Counted from the first letter of the stretch, positions 9,903-20,631 are shown. The stretch: 64,000 bases of DNA from Limnomonas spitsbergensis (GCA_037349105.1 JAYJMM010000041.1:2232001-2296000), one strand, 5' to 3'. Notes: a model not told the origin generated them from the letters alone. Made by a program: numbers and translations.

Positions 9903-10630
9903 TCCAGGGCAGCTCGTAACCTGGGAACGATGCAAAGCGGAAAACAGGCAGCACTTAAAATGAGCGAGAATGAAACATGTCCACAAGCATGCAAGGCAGC
10001 TTGCGACCTTAACAAATGAGCAAAGGAAACTAATTCAAAAGGGAGGCAGCTTGACCTGTGTAAAACGCAAGCAAGGAAGCATGCAGAAGTTTTTCAGAGG
10101 GAGGCAGCTCGCAGTAAAGAAAAAGTAAGAGTGCGATTAATGGGCGTAAATAAAAGATTGTGGAAATAATAGAAGATTGGGGGCGGGGTGGAGGAAAGGA
10201 AATGATGAACGACAGCAAGAAGGTAAAACATCAAGGCATAATTAATACAGTAATTAATAAAAGAGAATTCATTAACAGGTAAAGATCATGATGCGGAAAT
10301 AAAGAGAAGTAGGCAGCTTGCATCTTGAAACAAAGTACAAAGCAACAAACAGGCTGAGCCTTCGTAATAAATCAGAATAACCTCACAATTCAACACTCAG
10401 TCATAAACCCTACATGAATGCAGCTCTGAACCCCATGTGACTGCAAATCTAACCCCCCCCCCCTACCTAGAGTGTATCACCGACCCCGGCCTAAATGCAG
10501 CTTGATTTATATTTTGCTGTGCGGCAGAGCATTTGGATTGGTGCTTCTGAGATAGGAGGTCGCAAAACAGTCCAAGCACTGCCTAACGCAGCTCACACTC
10601 CCCCTACCTGAATGCAGCTCTGTCAGCAGG
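9903..10630. other. AT-rich stretch without a gene
   Basis: Contains the word AGGCAGCTTG or AGGCAGCTCG at about 9989, 10043, 10105 and 10311, an AT-rich core (10110-10380) and a C run of 13 at 10448. TGAATGCAGCTCTG occurs at 10414 and 10608. It ends at the LINE-B breakpoint (10637). No gene or RNA is recognised. U3 copy: 57589-58318. Confidence 0.5.
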
Positions 10631-10637
10631 TACACAG

Positions 10638-11437
10638 CCGCGGCAATGTCTCCACAATATGATGCAGTCCAGCCTGCTTCAGCACTTGCGCCGGGCTGCG
10701 GGGCTACCCGCATCAGCCGCCAGCTAGGGCGTCTTGAGAGAGCTGCAGATCCAGCCATTACAGTGAGACTGGTGGACCCATATCCTCCGCTTCTACAATG
10801 CAGCGGTGACACCGGCAGCACAGCAAGACAGCCCTCTAATGACTGAGGCCATGGCAGCAGATATATAACTGGCAGCCAGCCAGGGCAATGGAGGATGCAC
10901 CTGGTGCTTTGATCTGCTGGTTGCACTGGACGAGCTGGAGCGAGGGGCAGCCACCCCCACATTGCGCGAGTCAGCAGCTCACCTGCAGCACTTATCCGTC
11001 ACAGAGGTGTGGCTCTCATTGACGCAGCTAACGAGCAGGCGCAGCTGGACGCAAGCGGCGGGGGGGACCCCCAGGATCCTACCACTGAGCACAGGTCTGC
11101 GGCGACCTATCGCGCCTGGTTTCAGCCTACAGCGGGCGCCGTGCTTGCGCAAACCAAGAGCCGCACCAGCAGTAGAGAATGTGCTTGCGTGCGCACAAAC
11201 TTGAGGTTGCGGCCCGGCGCAGTGAGCACGGCGGACACTAAAGGGCGGCGCAGCGGTTAGCAACATGCCACACGCTGCTGCCAACGGTGCTGGGTCAACA
11301 GGGGAGTTGGCGAGCATATGGAGGATGCGCCACATGCTTGCTTCCAATGCCCCAGTGTGCAAGATCAGCCAAATAGTTAGACGCCAACGCGGCCGAGCCT
11401 TTTGAGCAGGGCCCAACGGTGTAACGTCATTGACATG
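10638..11437 (+). mobile_element. LINE-B C-terminal region, right half of split frame
   Basis: Reads PRQCLHNMMQSSLLQHLRRA, then (frame-shifted) VLRELQIQPLQ, a TGA where related elements usually have a Trp or similar, DWWTHILRFYNAAVTPAA, and a C-terminus TADTKGRRSG...CCQRCW...EHMEDA-HACFQCPSVQDQ. This is the thumb and zinc-knuckle end of a non-LTR retrotransposon polyprotein. Several stops and frameshifts make it dead. The tail motif follows at 11385-11437. The matching left half is at 3640-3750 on the other strand. U3 copy: 58326-59125. Confidence 0.72.
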
Positions 11438-11640
11438 AACGAGGATGTCGTTTACCAGTTGTTGACTAAGCAACATAGGCTAGGGGGGCGATGTCTGCAT
11501 CCACACAACCACCCTCTATTGGATCACGACCCATAGGGACCCTCGGAGAAAAATAAATCAATCCGGGCGTATTCGTTTTAGTGTCCACACATTCATGGAA
11601 ACATGCCATTAAGGCATCCACACTTCCACCCAGAAGCCTA

Positions 11641-13780
11641 AGGCGGCAGTGCAGCCCTCGTTCCGGTACCCAAGCCAAAGGGCAGTCCTGCAATCAAAGA
11701 CGATTATAGGGGTATTGCCGTCGGAACTGCCCTATCCAAATTATATTCCCTCGTCTTATTGCAACGTCTTGATGCTTGGGCAGAAAGTCAGGGTTTCAGA
11801 GCCGATGGCCAGGCAGGTTTTCGGCATGGACGGGGAACACCTGATAATGCTTTCATTCTAAACCACATTATTGAAAAATACCATTCGGAGAAAAAAACGA
11901 CTTTCGCTGCTTTCATTGATTTTAGGAAGGCATATGACTGCATTGACAGAGATTTATTGTGGCGGAGTTTACAGAGCATGGGTGTGCACGGCTGGATTTT
12001 AGAAAGTTTGAAGGAGATGTATCAGGATGTAAAAATCCGTGTACGGGTTGGTGGTAAACTGGGAGATAGTTTCTCCTCCTTTATGGGTGTTAAACAAGGA
12101 GACCCGCTGTCCCCTCTATTGTTTGGCCTGTTTATCGACCGTTTCGAGAAGTTTGTTCTCAAGTGAGTGCCCTGATATTGGCGCCCGTCTTTCACATGCT
12201 TTGGTCAGAGTTTTACTTTATGCTGATGATCTGGTGTTATTCGCTGAATCGCCGGATGATCTGCAAAAACTTCTTGATGCTCTCCATATTTTTTGTCGCC
12301 ACAATGCCTTGACAGTCAATATAAAGAAATCTGAAGCAGTTGTTTTTAACCAGAAATATTGCAGTCATTTGGCATCTCTGTCTTATGACGGAAGCGTTCT
12401 TGATATGAAGCCCTTTTTCATCTACTTGGGTATGTTATTTGATGAGGCAGAGGGTATGAAGGGAGCAGGTAGACGTTGTGTCAACAAAGGGAGGGCAGCT
12501 TTGTATGCCATGGTCCGGAGATGTCATGAGCTTGACATACACAATGTTCACATCAAATGTCATATTTTTGACTCTTTAGTGAAGCCTATTCTGTTTTATG
12601 GGTGTGAAATTTGGGGACCAGGTCTCCTTGCGAAAGGAGTCGGCTTGACAGATACTGGTTTCTCTAGAGATTTGGAGGTAATTCACAAGGGTTTCCTTAG
12701 GCAGTGTCTGGGTCTTCGCAAGTCTGTGGCCGAGTATGTTCTCATGAGTGAACTGCACCGTGAACCCCTTATCTTAAGTCTTTTTCAGCAGACCCTGAGT
12801 TTTTGGAATATAATTAATCTGAGGCCTGACAATGACCTTTTGAAAATGGCTATGCAGGAAAGTTGTGATTCGGCGAAGGCTGGCACTTCACTTTGTTGGG
12901 CTGGTTTTCTGTCTACGATATTGATGACTCTGGGTATTGATTTATTGACTGCATCAGCCAATACCTCTTTGGATATTGAGGTCATTGTGAATTCAGCTAG
13001 GGATCAGTGGCTTTCCAAAATTTCCAAGGACATGCCACGTACGGCCCTGTCAGTACGTGCTACTCCTAACTCAGAACGCTCGGGGTTCAAATTGTTTACG
13101 TTCTCTAAGTGGTTCCAAATTAAGCGTGATGTGCACGAGACTTTCTGATACAATTTGAGTAAGCCTAATACTATTTTTGCTGTAGCCCGGTATCGGATGG
13201 GGTCGCATTGGCTGAATGTTGAGACGGGGCGCTTTGAGAAACCCTGTGTGCCTCGTAGCGAGAGGATTTGTAGATGTTGCAATCTTAAACGTCGGGAGGA
13301 TGAGCTTCACATGATTTACTGCCCGTTCTTTACAGACCTTCGTTTTCAGTTTAACCTTACTTTCCATAATTTCCTAGAGGATGAGGATGAGGCCATGAAG
13401 CGGTACGCAAATGGAGTGTGGGGCAAACTAAATGCAGCGGATTCTGCATATGTGTTCTGGAAGAAATTTGGTTGTTTTATTTTTCAGTGTATGATGAAAA
13501 GAGAGAATCATCTCAAAACTCTGCCAAAATTCTTGTCTCCCCCCTAACTCTCTAGGCGGTGCTCAATCGAACTCTTTTGCACCCACGTCATGTTTTATGG
13601 CTGGGGCTTATCTTCTGCACTATGGGGTTCATTCCCACGCCACTGTCGTGGTTGTGTGCTAGTTGCTTGCCCAGGGGGGTCACTGGTTTTCGCTTTCTGT
13701 CCTAGTGTATCAAGTGTCTGTACCAGTTTACGGGCACATGTCCCATGCATCAAGTGTGATGCTCTGTTGGACTGTAAAAA
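11641..13780 (+). mobile_element. LINE-A non-LTR retrotransposon, 5'-incomplete, U1
   Basis: A reverse transcriptase frame opens at about 11641 (ALVPVPKPKGSPAIKDDYRG). The palm follows: FIDFRKAYDCIDRDLLW (about 11908-11958), GVKQGDPLSPLLF (about 12085-12123) and LLYADDLVLF (YADD at 12219-12230). Connection and thumb run to 13145, and then comes a CCHC-type end (ICRCCNLKRREDELHMIYC) with the stop at 13545-13547. No endonuclease is found upstream. Two lesions are seen: a frameshift at about 12155 before the YADD block, and TGA at 13146-13148 where U2' has Trp. The 3' untranslated part is 13548-13780. It is non-autonomous. Confidence 0.92.
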
Positions 13781-13978
13781 TGGCCGGCAAGTGTGGACGT
13801 TTTTTTTGAGGGCCTGACCCCTCCTTACCGTCCTCAGCCACCCCCCGTATGAGGATTTGTGGCTGCATAGTTGGCTGTAGGGTTTACAGAGTAGAATTAA
13901 AATGGAAGCCTTAACCCTCAACCCTCCTTACCGTCCTCAGCCACCCCCCGTATGAGGACTTGTGGTTGCGGAGTTGGC
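13779..13978. other. U1-only insertion of about 200 bp
   Basis: U2' and U3 read GACTGTAAAAACTTCACA then AAAACTTCACAGCCC. U1 replaces the first CTTCAC by about 200 bp. The insert contains two copies of CCCTCCTTACCGTCCTCAGC (with downstream CCCCCCGTATGAGGA) about 93 bp apart, at 13828 and 13921, and begins and ends with TGGCCGGC / TTGGCCA-like bases. No coding potential is seen. Confidence 0.85.
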
Positions 13979-14092
13979 CAAAAACTTCACAGCCCAGGGG
14001 AGGTTTGCACTGTCCCCCGGGTGCAAGCATGAATGGTGTTGGGGGTGCGCCCCAATCGCGCCCCTCCAGTTCATGCTTACCTTTTATCAGCT

Positions 14093-14185
14093 GACGACGA
14101 GGGCCACATGCGCACCATGGCTGTTTTTCCGTGTTTGCGTTCCAGCTTTTTAAGGGTTGGGCGGCCAGCCTCATTCTTAGTCTAG
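14093..14185 (+). repeat. Dispersed block GACGACGAGGGCCACA...AGTCCAAGG
   Basis: Starts GACGACGAGGGCCACATGCG and ends TCTAGTCCAAGG. A diverged relative at 4508-4610 has GACGATGAGGGCCACA and TTTTAGTCCAAGG at similar spacing. It probably comes from a retroelement untranslated region. Copies of this version: 42818-42915 and 61588-61685. Confidence 0.5.
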
Positions 14186-14461
14186 TCCAAGGAAATAGGT
14201 ATGACATACCGGTACCTGATCCATGCTTTGGCACAAGAGCTAGACCTGCTATTTCAACAAACCACAATCCTACTTCAACCACCCAGTCCCATGCGCAGGG
14301 AACCCTCATATTCTTGGACCCGCCATTGTGTGAGCTCCAGATGTGAACATGCCCTCAATCCCTCTTGGCTTTTGACTGACCTTTTTTCCAGCCTTTCGTC
14401 TGCCCCTTGACTTTATTTTCTACCTAAGCCTAATTTTTTAAGTTTGTTCACCCAACCAATT

Positions 14462-14521
14462 AGTTGGACGCATGCGGCCGAGCCTTTTTGAGCCGAGCCC
14501 TGAGGTGTAACGTCATTAACC
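14462..14521 (+). repeat. Dispersed tail motif, plus orientation
   Basis: Reads AGTTGGACGC..GCGGCCGAGCC, then TTTTTGAGCCGAGCCC and TGAGGTGTAACGTCATTAAC. It is one of about 18 copies of a family whose consensus is GTTGGGCGCCCACGCGGCCG, AGCCTTTTTGAGCAGGGCCC, AGAGGTGTAACGTCATTGAC. Copies: 43187-43245 and 61955-62013. Since the motif also follows the LINE-B frame at 11385-11437, it is probably that family's 3' end or a SINE sharing it. Confidence 0.8.
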
Positions 14522-15001
14522 TGGAGCCGCCACTGTGTGAACACCGGGTGAGAATTATTATTCACTATAACCGGTTTGACTCGCCTCATACTTTATTTTG
14601 TTTGAGGGTGCGCAGAGTTGATACATGATGAAATATTTGGATTTCGACGGATTTACCTTCCCAACCGAGTCCACACCCCTGCCGCGCTGAACATCACTAG
14701 CAACGAAGTCCCCAATCACAAGCAGCCCAACAAACGGCCACCAAATCGGTCCCCAACACCATCAGCCGGGGGACCTCGGGAGGATCTCAGCCTCCGCTCC
14801 GCCCCCCCCCGTCGAAGTTCGCCCCCCTCCGGCCACGCCCATCCCCGGCCGACGTATCTTATTGACATCAGGGGTGCTGTATGACACCTCCGCCGGGCAC
14901 TTTTCAACTCTTGGTGTGCAGCCTGGTGATAAGGTAATTTACAATGGTTAGACTTCCAGCTTCCTTTTTTTATATACAAATGCATCACACATGTGAGTGA
15001 A

Positions 15002-15110
15002 GTCAATGACATAACACCTTATGGGCCCTGCTAAAAAGGCTCGGCCGCGTGGGCGCGCAACTGTCCCGTTGGGAAAAAAGAAAAGGAACGAAGGGGAAGA
15101 GGGAAATGAG
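15002..15110 (-). repeat. Dispersed tail motif with pyrimidine block, minus orientation
   Basis: On the minus strand a CT-rich block (15110-15060) is followed by CGCGGCCGAGCC and GGGCCCATAAGGTGTTATGT. It lies about 100 bp beyond the stop of the minus-strand frame ending at 15205. Copies: 43731-43845 and 62496-62604. Confidence 0.78.
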
Positions 15111-15204
15111 TGATTTCAGTGAGTACGAGAAGTAACACGTCGAGTACCACAATCCTGAGATGCGTGAACACGTTCTTTCACAACAAGGAAAACTACGTGT
15201 CCAC

Positions 15205-18200
15205 TCACGGCACATCTCTGGGAGCGGGGAGCGGGGCAACTTGATTTGCAAACCATCTTAAGTTGCGTCCCACGAAAAAATTGTGGGTCACCCCCGTGCC
15301 ATACCAGCACATGGCCTGGAAAAACTGGAGTGATGCAAAATATGGCACTTTGAGATCTTTCCAAGCATCCCGGAATTCCGTCCGGTAAACGGCTGCTACA
15401 CCCGAAGAAATCAAGAAATAGCTTTGATACCATGGCGTGAAGATAGCCATGACAACTGATGCAGCAACAAAGTTGTGCCCCAAAGCGAATCCCACGACCC
15501 ACTGCCAACCAACGTGGCCGCCCAGAAACCAAAGGAAGTGCACAAATCCCAAAATGAAGTAGGTGATCGGGAATGACCAAAGAACAGCGGTACAAAAAAC
15601 ACAAAAGGCTGATATGCAGCCGTACCAAAGGCCAGTGGATTTCCACCAAGGGATGGAACCGGCTGGCGCATCTGGCTCAGGTGGCGACGGCAGCGAAGGT
15701 GGTGACGGTAGCGATGGTGGCAGGGACGTAGAGGTTGGCAATTTCGCCAAGATGATAAGTATGATTGAGAAAGCTACCAGCAGTGCCAACGCTACCCACG
15801 CCAGTCAAGAGATCTTTTTGGCCAGTGTTGGCCGCTCGGTAACCTGCATTAGTAGAGATGCATGGTTAGGTGTAGAGACCTTAGCTAACATGACTCTCGT
15901 TAGCGCAACATGTCTCATGTGTCAAGTGACATGTGTCATAAGTCAAGTGAAGCAATTTCATCTGGCCTTTTCAAATGTCCATTGAATGCACCATCCCGGT
16001 GGCCTTCCCTACAATCCAGGGGCGAAAACGCGCCCTGTGGTCAGCATATTATAAATAATATTCACATCAAAATTTGCCCACAGTTCATAACGGATGATTT
16101 GGTGTAAGAAATTATCTCACTCCGAATGACCTCCAAAAGGTCATAGAAACGAAGAGGGCACATAATGGATTGTGTGCGATTTTTAATGACACTTAAGTAT
16201 TTGTATTCATCCGAAAAAATGATTACCGTACCGTCACTCTTATTTGGTGTCACTTACATTACGGACGCCGTCAGCAGAGGATATGCCCCTATTTTTGAAA
16301 GGTCTTTGGCGACAACCTGAGGAGTCATTACTCCTTTCCTTACAGGCCGCGGCTTCTGCTGTCGAGCATCGTCGCTACATGCCTGACTCAGTATCACATT
16401 TCATATACTGTGTGTCATATTTCATAGACTGCTTCTCCTCGGTCATCTCGTGGTAATTTATTTTTCTCTTTTCTTTTCATACTTCGGCAGATGTTCGTTG
16501 TACTTATGTACTTAGTATTAGGATACCTCCACATATATCGGGCACCTTGACTTTTAAGGGTACGTTTGCAAGATCGAAGGAAAATTATTTGGGTACAAAA
16601 ACATGTGAAATTTGGCATTGCCTGTCTAATAGTATCGCATATAACCAATGCTACGAGTGCACACTCACCCATTCGCTGGTGATCTTGCGTAAGAAGGCAT
16701 CGAAAGCCGTTGGAGCCGGAGGGACCGCCGCTGCCGCCGCCTCTACAGCAAAATGGGGGGGCGTGAGCAAAAACAATTCAGCGAGAAATTTGAAGCAGGT
16801 ACCAGAGATGTGCCAGGGATGAGAAGCGTCGTGGTTGGAGGTTCATGGGCTACATCAAGGTTTGGGCTGCATGGACATGTATAGAGCAGGAGAGTTGGGA
16901 GGGAAACGACAATTCTGAGAGATGTGGCCCAAAGCAGTGGCAAGTGTGGGGATGGAAAGTAAGACACAGAGATGAAGGAATGTACAGCCCAAGCAGTGAT
17001 CGAGTGCCTCCCTCTGTCAACACAACCGCAACTTAAGACCCAAGAACCCGTTTCACTTGCCAGCCCGAAGATGGTCAGCTACGTGAGAAAGCAAGCTCAT
17101 GGCCTTTGCCTGCATACACATACCCGCATCAACAGTCATGGTCGCGGGCGGGGTATCCAAGACCTTCCCCGCATGTGCCGCCTGCTGGTGTGTGCCCCCC
17201 AACAAGAATCAGGGCCCCTGTGCCTTTGGGTGTCTGGGGGGTAAAAAGAGTCTTGGGAAGTACAGTGCTTACTGCATATGGCTGGTGCTGGGACTGTTCT
17301 CACCAGCTGGGTCACTGTGACCTCAAACACCGTGCCGTCGGCAAACTCGGGAACGCCATGCTCATTCGCCAGCTCCTGCCCTGCAAGACAATTTGAACCC
17401 CGCTGTAATTATTCCTCCCCCGTGCATAGTGCCCGTCTGCCCCTCCCTAGCCCACCTGCCGCTGCCTGAGTCTGCGCTAGTGCCGCCGCCTGCGCTTGCG
17501 CCACCAGCACCTGTGCCTGCGCCACCTGCTTCTCCAACAACGCAACCTCCTTCTCCGACAACGCCTGCGCCACCTGCTTCTCGGACAGCGCCTGCGCCAC
17601 CTGCTTCTCGGACAGCGCCTGCGCCACCTGCTTCTCCAACACCGCCTGCGCCACCTGCTTCTCGGACAGCGCCTGCGCGACCTGCTTCTCGGACAGCGCC
17701 TGCGCCACCTGCTTCTCCAACAACGCCTGCGCCACCTCCTTCTCCGACAACGCCTGCGCCACCTGCTTCTCGGACAGCGCCTGCGCCACCTGCTTCTCGG
17801 ACAGCGCCTGCGCCACCTGCTTCTCGGACAGCGCCTGCGCCACTTGCTTCTCCAACACCGCCTGCGCCACCTGCTTCTCGGACAGCGCCTGCGCGACCTG
17901 CTTCTCGGACAGCGCCTGCGCCACCTGCTTCTCCAACAACGCCTGCGCCACCTGCTTCTCCGACAGCGCCTGCGCCACCTGCTTCTCGGACAGCGCCTGC
18001 GCCACCTGCTTCTCCAACAACACCTGCGCCACCTGCTTCTCGGACAGCGCCTGCGCCACCTGCTTCTCCAACAACGCCTGCGCCACCTGCTTCTCGGACA
18101 GCGCCTGCGCGACCTGCTTCTCGGACAGCGCCTGCGCCACCTGCTTCTCCAACAGCGCCTGGGCGACCTGCACCTGCAGAGACGCCTGCATTGCCGCGGT

Positions 18201-18211
18201 TACCCCCGCAC
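15205..18211 (-). CDS. Multi-exon repeat-helix protein gene, U1 copy
   Basis: Five minus-strand exons with consistent phases: 18211-17456, 17380-17304, 17184-17124, 16742-16669 and 15843-15205. Acceptors include GCCCTAG, TCTTGCAG and GCTGTAG; donors include GCAG|GTGGGC, CTG|GTGAGA, GCGG|GTATGT and TGG|GTGAGT. Exon 1 encodes about 24 copies of a 9-residue unit, QVAQALSEK or QVAQALLEK, likely a long helix or coiled coil. Exons 2 to 4 encode QELANEHGVPEFADGTVFEV, then KVLDTPPATMTVDA, then FDAFLRKITSEW. Exon 5 begins VTERPTLAKKIS and meets TGA (15807-15805). The same frame then stays open for 199 codons encoding four or five hydrophobic segments. The 5' end is not found and the family is not recognised. 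The splice model is my inference. Confidence 0.6.
15850..16668. other. Intron of the repeat-helix gene plus possible plus-strand frame
   Basis: This is the fourth intron of the minus-strand gene in my model. A plus-strand frame at 16283-16456 (MPLFLKGLWRQPEESLLLSL, then AVEHRRYMPDSVSHFIYC) is open in all three copies but has no recognised family. U1 and U3 carry a CAAGTGACATGTGTCATAAG stretch, part of which is missing in U2' at 44649. I see no other feature. Confidence 0.35.
17520..18165. repeat. 27-bp coding minisatellite, long allele
   Basis: About 24 units of GCCTGCGCCACCTGCTTCTC plus seven bases, alternating GGACAGC and CAACAAC variants. A block of 8 units (216 bp) is itself duplicated, shown by CTCCAACACCGCC at 17634 and 17850. 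The U2' allele (46237-46375) has about 5 units. All length changes are multiples of 27, keeping the minus-strand exon in frame. Confidence 0.95.
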
Positions 18212-18585
18212 CTAGGGCAATTGGGGCAAAAGAATGTTGGGGAAGAATTTGAGAAAATGTGGGTTGCCGTAGATTCGGTTCGCCTTCCCTCATAAGTAAC
18301 ATTGTTTGGGGGTGAGGTTCATGCCCGAGGAATGCCACACATCAAATAATCATTATTTGGGGTGAGGGGCGCGAAATGTTTTAATAATAATTAGATCGAA
18401 AATAACTGTCCTCGAGGCCCTCGTCGCCACCGCCTGACGACATTCGTTCCATCGACGTCTAGTACAAAGGGTACCGCATTTTTGAATGTACCGGTTCAGG
18501 ACCTGGGCTTTCAAGCACTGTTCGTAAAGAGGTTGCACGTTCGTTGTCTTCTAGCGTGATGGCTTAAGATGTCACAGAGTCTGAT

Positions 18586-18798
18586 ATGTGGCTACTTCAA
18601 GCCACGAAGATTGAGCGGGATGAAGTCACAGGATACAGAAGCTACTGGACGCAGACACCGAGAGCCCAGGCGGGATTTGGGAGGGATCTCAGCAGGGACA
18701 GCTTACAGCCAGCCAAGGCTGAGCTATTGGAGCAGCTCATCGGCCTCCAACAGGGTGGAGTGGCGCTCAACTCTGTGACAGTGCGAAGCATTGTATGA
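18586..18798 (+). pseudogene. Possible DNA-binding/transposase fragment
   Basis: ATG frame of 70 codons: MWLLQATKIERDEVTGYRSY..., then LLEQLIGLQQGGVALNSVTV and RSIV followed by TGA. The same frame continues after the TGA as AMLSVKASEVLAEACFES before losing sense. The helix-rich stretch around GVALNSVTVRSIV.AMLSVKAS resembles the helix-turn-helix region of some DNA transposases, but this is only a resemblance. The frame also opens upstream of the ATG (VTESD). U2' copy: 46790-47002 with the same TGA. Confidence 0.3.
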
Positions 18799-19489
18799 GC
18801 TATGCTCAGCGTCAAAGCATCTGAGGTCCTGGCGGAGGCCTGTTTCGAATCTCGACGAGCTGGGTGCTCGACTTGTACAAGGAGCTTCGGTGGACAACCA
18901 GGTGGGTGGCACTGCCATGCTAGCTAATCTTGCTAATCTGAAGATGACACACTATTGGCACCAGTAATGGGCCGGAAACTTGAAAGGAAGACACACAATA
19001 GGTACTGGTGACTGAAGATGACACACTGTTGGTACAAGTAACTTACATGCGTGCATTATGCCTTTTAAGTGCATGCATGATGTGTGCGGAGATCTGAGAA
19101 GTCAAGCGGGGAGGAGAGGCAGTTCTGGGGGGGGCCATAAATGGCCTGAGGTCATACCGGTAAATGAGGCCATACATAATTATTTATTAAGAGACACAAA
19201 AGCCTGACTGAAATGGCCAAGGGCTTTTTGCTGCCGCAGAGCGGCTGCATCTCGGTTCCAAAGTTGGCCAGAACTCGGTTATAATGAGTACCGTACTGGT
19301 CGTGCTTCCATTGACTTCCAAATTTATTTTCAGTTTCAACTTTTATACTCGAGTATGAGGCCAGTTTGTAGGCTGGAACGTCTTGAGGTTTCTTGGTCCA
19401 TTGCAACTCTAAACATTGACTGATTGGCCTCGAACAATTCAATTGCTCAAGTTTAGGACTAGAATCTCAAGTAAATGCTACACACTGTT
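18799..19489. other. Stretch without a gene at the unit end
   Basis: Two copies of the phrase TGAAGATGACACAC (18940 and 19012) with CACAATAGGTACTGGTGAC between them suggest a small duplication of about 72 bp. The rest is mixed sequence with no supported gene. U2' copy: 47003-47693. Confidence 0.45.
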
Positions 19490-20172
19490 CGCTTCACCCC
19501 AAACTCCCACCGGGGGACCGCTGGCCCCAGACGAGGGGGGAGACCCAGCCGCGCCACTTTTTCACACCTTGGGCAATTTTGATTAATTACCGTAAAACCG
19601 GATAAACTCCGCGCACCGCTTCTCAGAACAATTATAACAAATTCGTTGCGCAGCAAAAAAGTAACATATTGTACTCCGCGCACGCGCAGCTGGATTTTTT
19701 AATAATTTGAGCCGGAAACACTACTCCGCGCACCCCCTAAAGTAGTTGCTATTTAATATTCTATCACGCATGTACACCGCGCACCCCCGCGAGGAATTAA
19801 TTAAATGCGGAGTGAAACCCGTTCTACGGTATCCATCCCTAAAAAAATACCGGCCCCGCCGCATGTCATGCGGCGAGTGCACAGGCTGGAGGCACATGTG
19901 GAGCTGCACGGCAAGGAAAGAGGAGCATAGGCTGTTGCACGCAGTCTTGCACTCCACCGCAGGCAAGGGGGCAGGAGGACTGCTTTGGGGCTGGGGGGAT
20001 GCACCCTGCGGAGTGAGGCATGCTCCAGGGCGGCATGCAGCCACCTGCCTGCATGCCTGTTGTTGGCCACTACCTAAGGAACATAAAGCATAATTAGCTA
20101 TGTCTGATACTAACTTGAGGGGAAAGGCAGGCGCACGTTAGTCATCCCAGAGTCCAGGTCGGAATTTTGAGC

Positions 20173-20355
20173 ATGTTTGCTGCAGCGGCAAATAACACGG
20201 ACACTCGCGCAAATCTAGTGCAGACTAGCGATGACGAAGGCAGGCCCCGAATGGGAAGGCCCAAGAAAAAGGCCAGGGTGGAGCCTGAACAACAGCAGCC
20301 ACAGCAGCAAGCAGGGACAGCCATCAGTAGCAGAAGGGGCCTATCACATATGTGA
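20173..20355 (+). CDS. Small basic, Gln-rich frame with possible nuclear signal
   Basis: ATG frame of 60 codons starting MFAAAANNTDTRANLVQTSD, with the basic block GRPKKKARVE followed by QQQPQQQAG. The composition looks like real disordered nuclear protein sequence, and the basic block could act as a nuclear localisation signal or AT-hook-like GRPK element. It may be a first exon, but no clear donor was identified before the TGA at 20353. It converges on the minus-strand header exon at 20424-20631. No homologue is recognised. Confidence 0.3.
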   Translation: MFAAAANNTDTRANLVQTSDDEGRPRMGRPKKKARVEPEQQQPQQQAGTAISSRRGLSHM

Positions 20356-20423
20356 GAACCAGTGCCTTCCCCTTGAAGGTTATAATGCGACCCCCCCACA
20401 TGGCCTAAGGGCATGACACACAC

Positions 20424-20631
20424 CTGTCGGAGGATACCATGTCAGCTCCATGCCCTCCTGCAGCACATGGCCGTGACCAACGCCGACACCACCATCCTCC
20501 AAGCTGCCTCCATCGCAGAAGTGGCGAGACTTGTTGACCACTCGATACAGGTTGTCAGCATCTGACGGCGTGAACTCGTACTTTATGTCTTCTTGGCTCC
20601 TCCGTGAGTCTTTCACGACGACCTTGACCAT
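20424..20631 (-). CDS. Second Crinkler-like header first exon
   Basis: Minus-strand exon from ATG 20631-20629, 69 codons plus one base, ending CCGACAG|GTGTGT. It encodes MVKVVVKDSRRSQEDIKYEF, then FTPSDADNLYRVVNKSR and an end HVLQEGMELTWYPP. Length, phase, opening beta strand and the closing ...VL....TW motif parallel the exon at 944-1163, and related upstream DNA is found at both loci. Sequence identity is low, so the two are old paralogues. The header assignment to the Crinkler type is by pattern only. Downstream exons are not found in the 340 bases before the unit-start sequence. Confidence 0.42.

Larger units (their letters stand above)
1..19489. repeat. Tandem segmental-duplication unit U1
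   Basis: First visible copy of a unit of about 19.5 kb. Base 1 aligns with 19490 and with 47694, so the unit begins at or left of the window start. It matches U3 (47694-64000) at a nearly constant offset of 47693 to 47686, changing to 47494 after 13.98 kb because U1 has a private insertion there. Its right part (10637-19489) matches U2' 39558-47693. By eye U1 and U3 differ by only a few bases per kb plus homopolymer lengths; U2' is more diverged. Gene and repeat content is listed separately. Confidence 0.93.

Noticed and set aside
15850..15985. Plus-strand frame 15563-15985 opposite the membrane-like exon
   Set aside because: It overlaps the minus-strand exon in antisense and lacks a recognisable domain. 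Its Gly-rich part mirrors Pro-rich codons on the other strand.
17393..18295. A 300-codon plus-strand Pro/Ala-rich frame (PAPPASRTA repeats)
   Set aside because: It is antisense to the 27-bp repeat exon. The minus strand has matching splice sites and consistent phases with four further exons; the plus strand has none.
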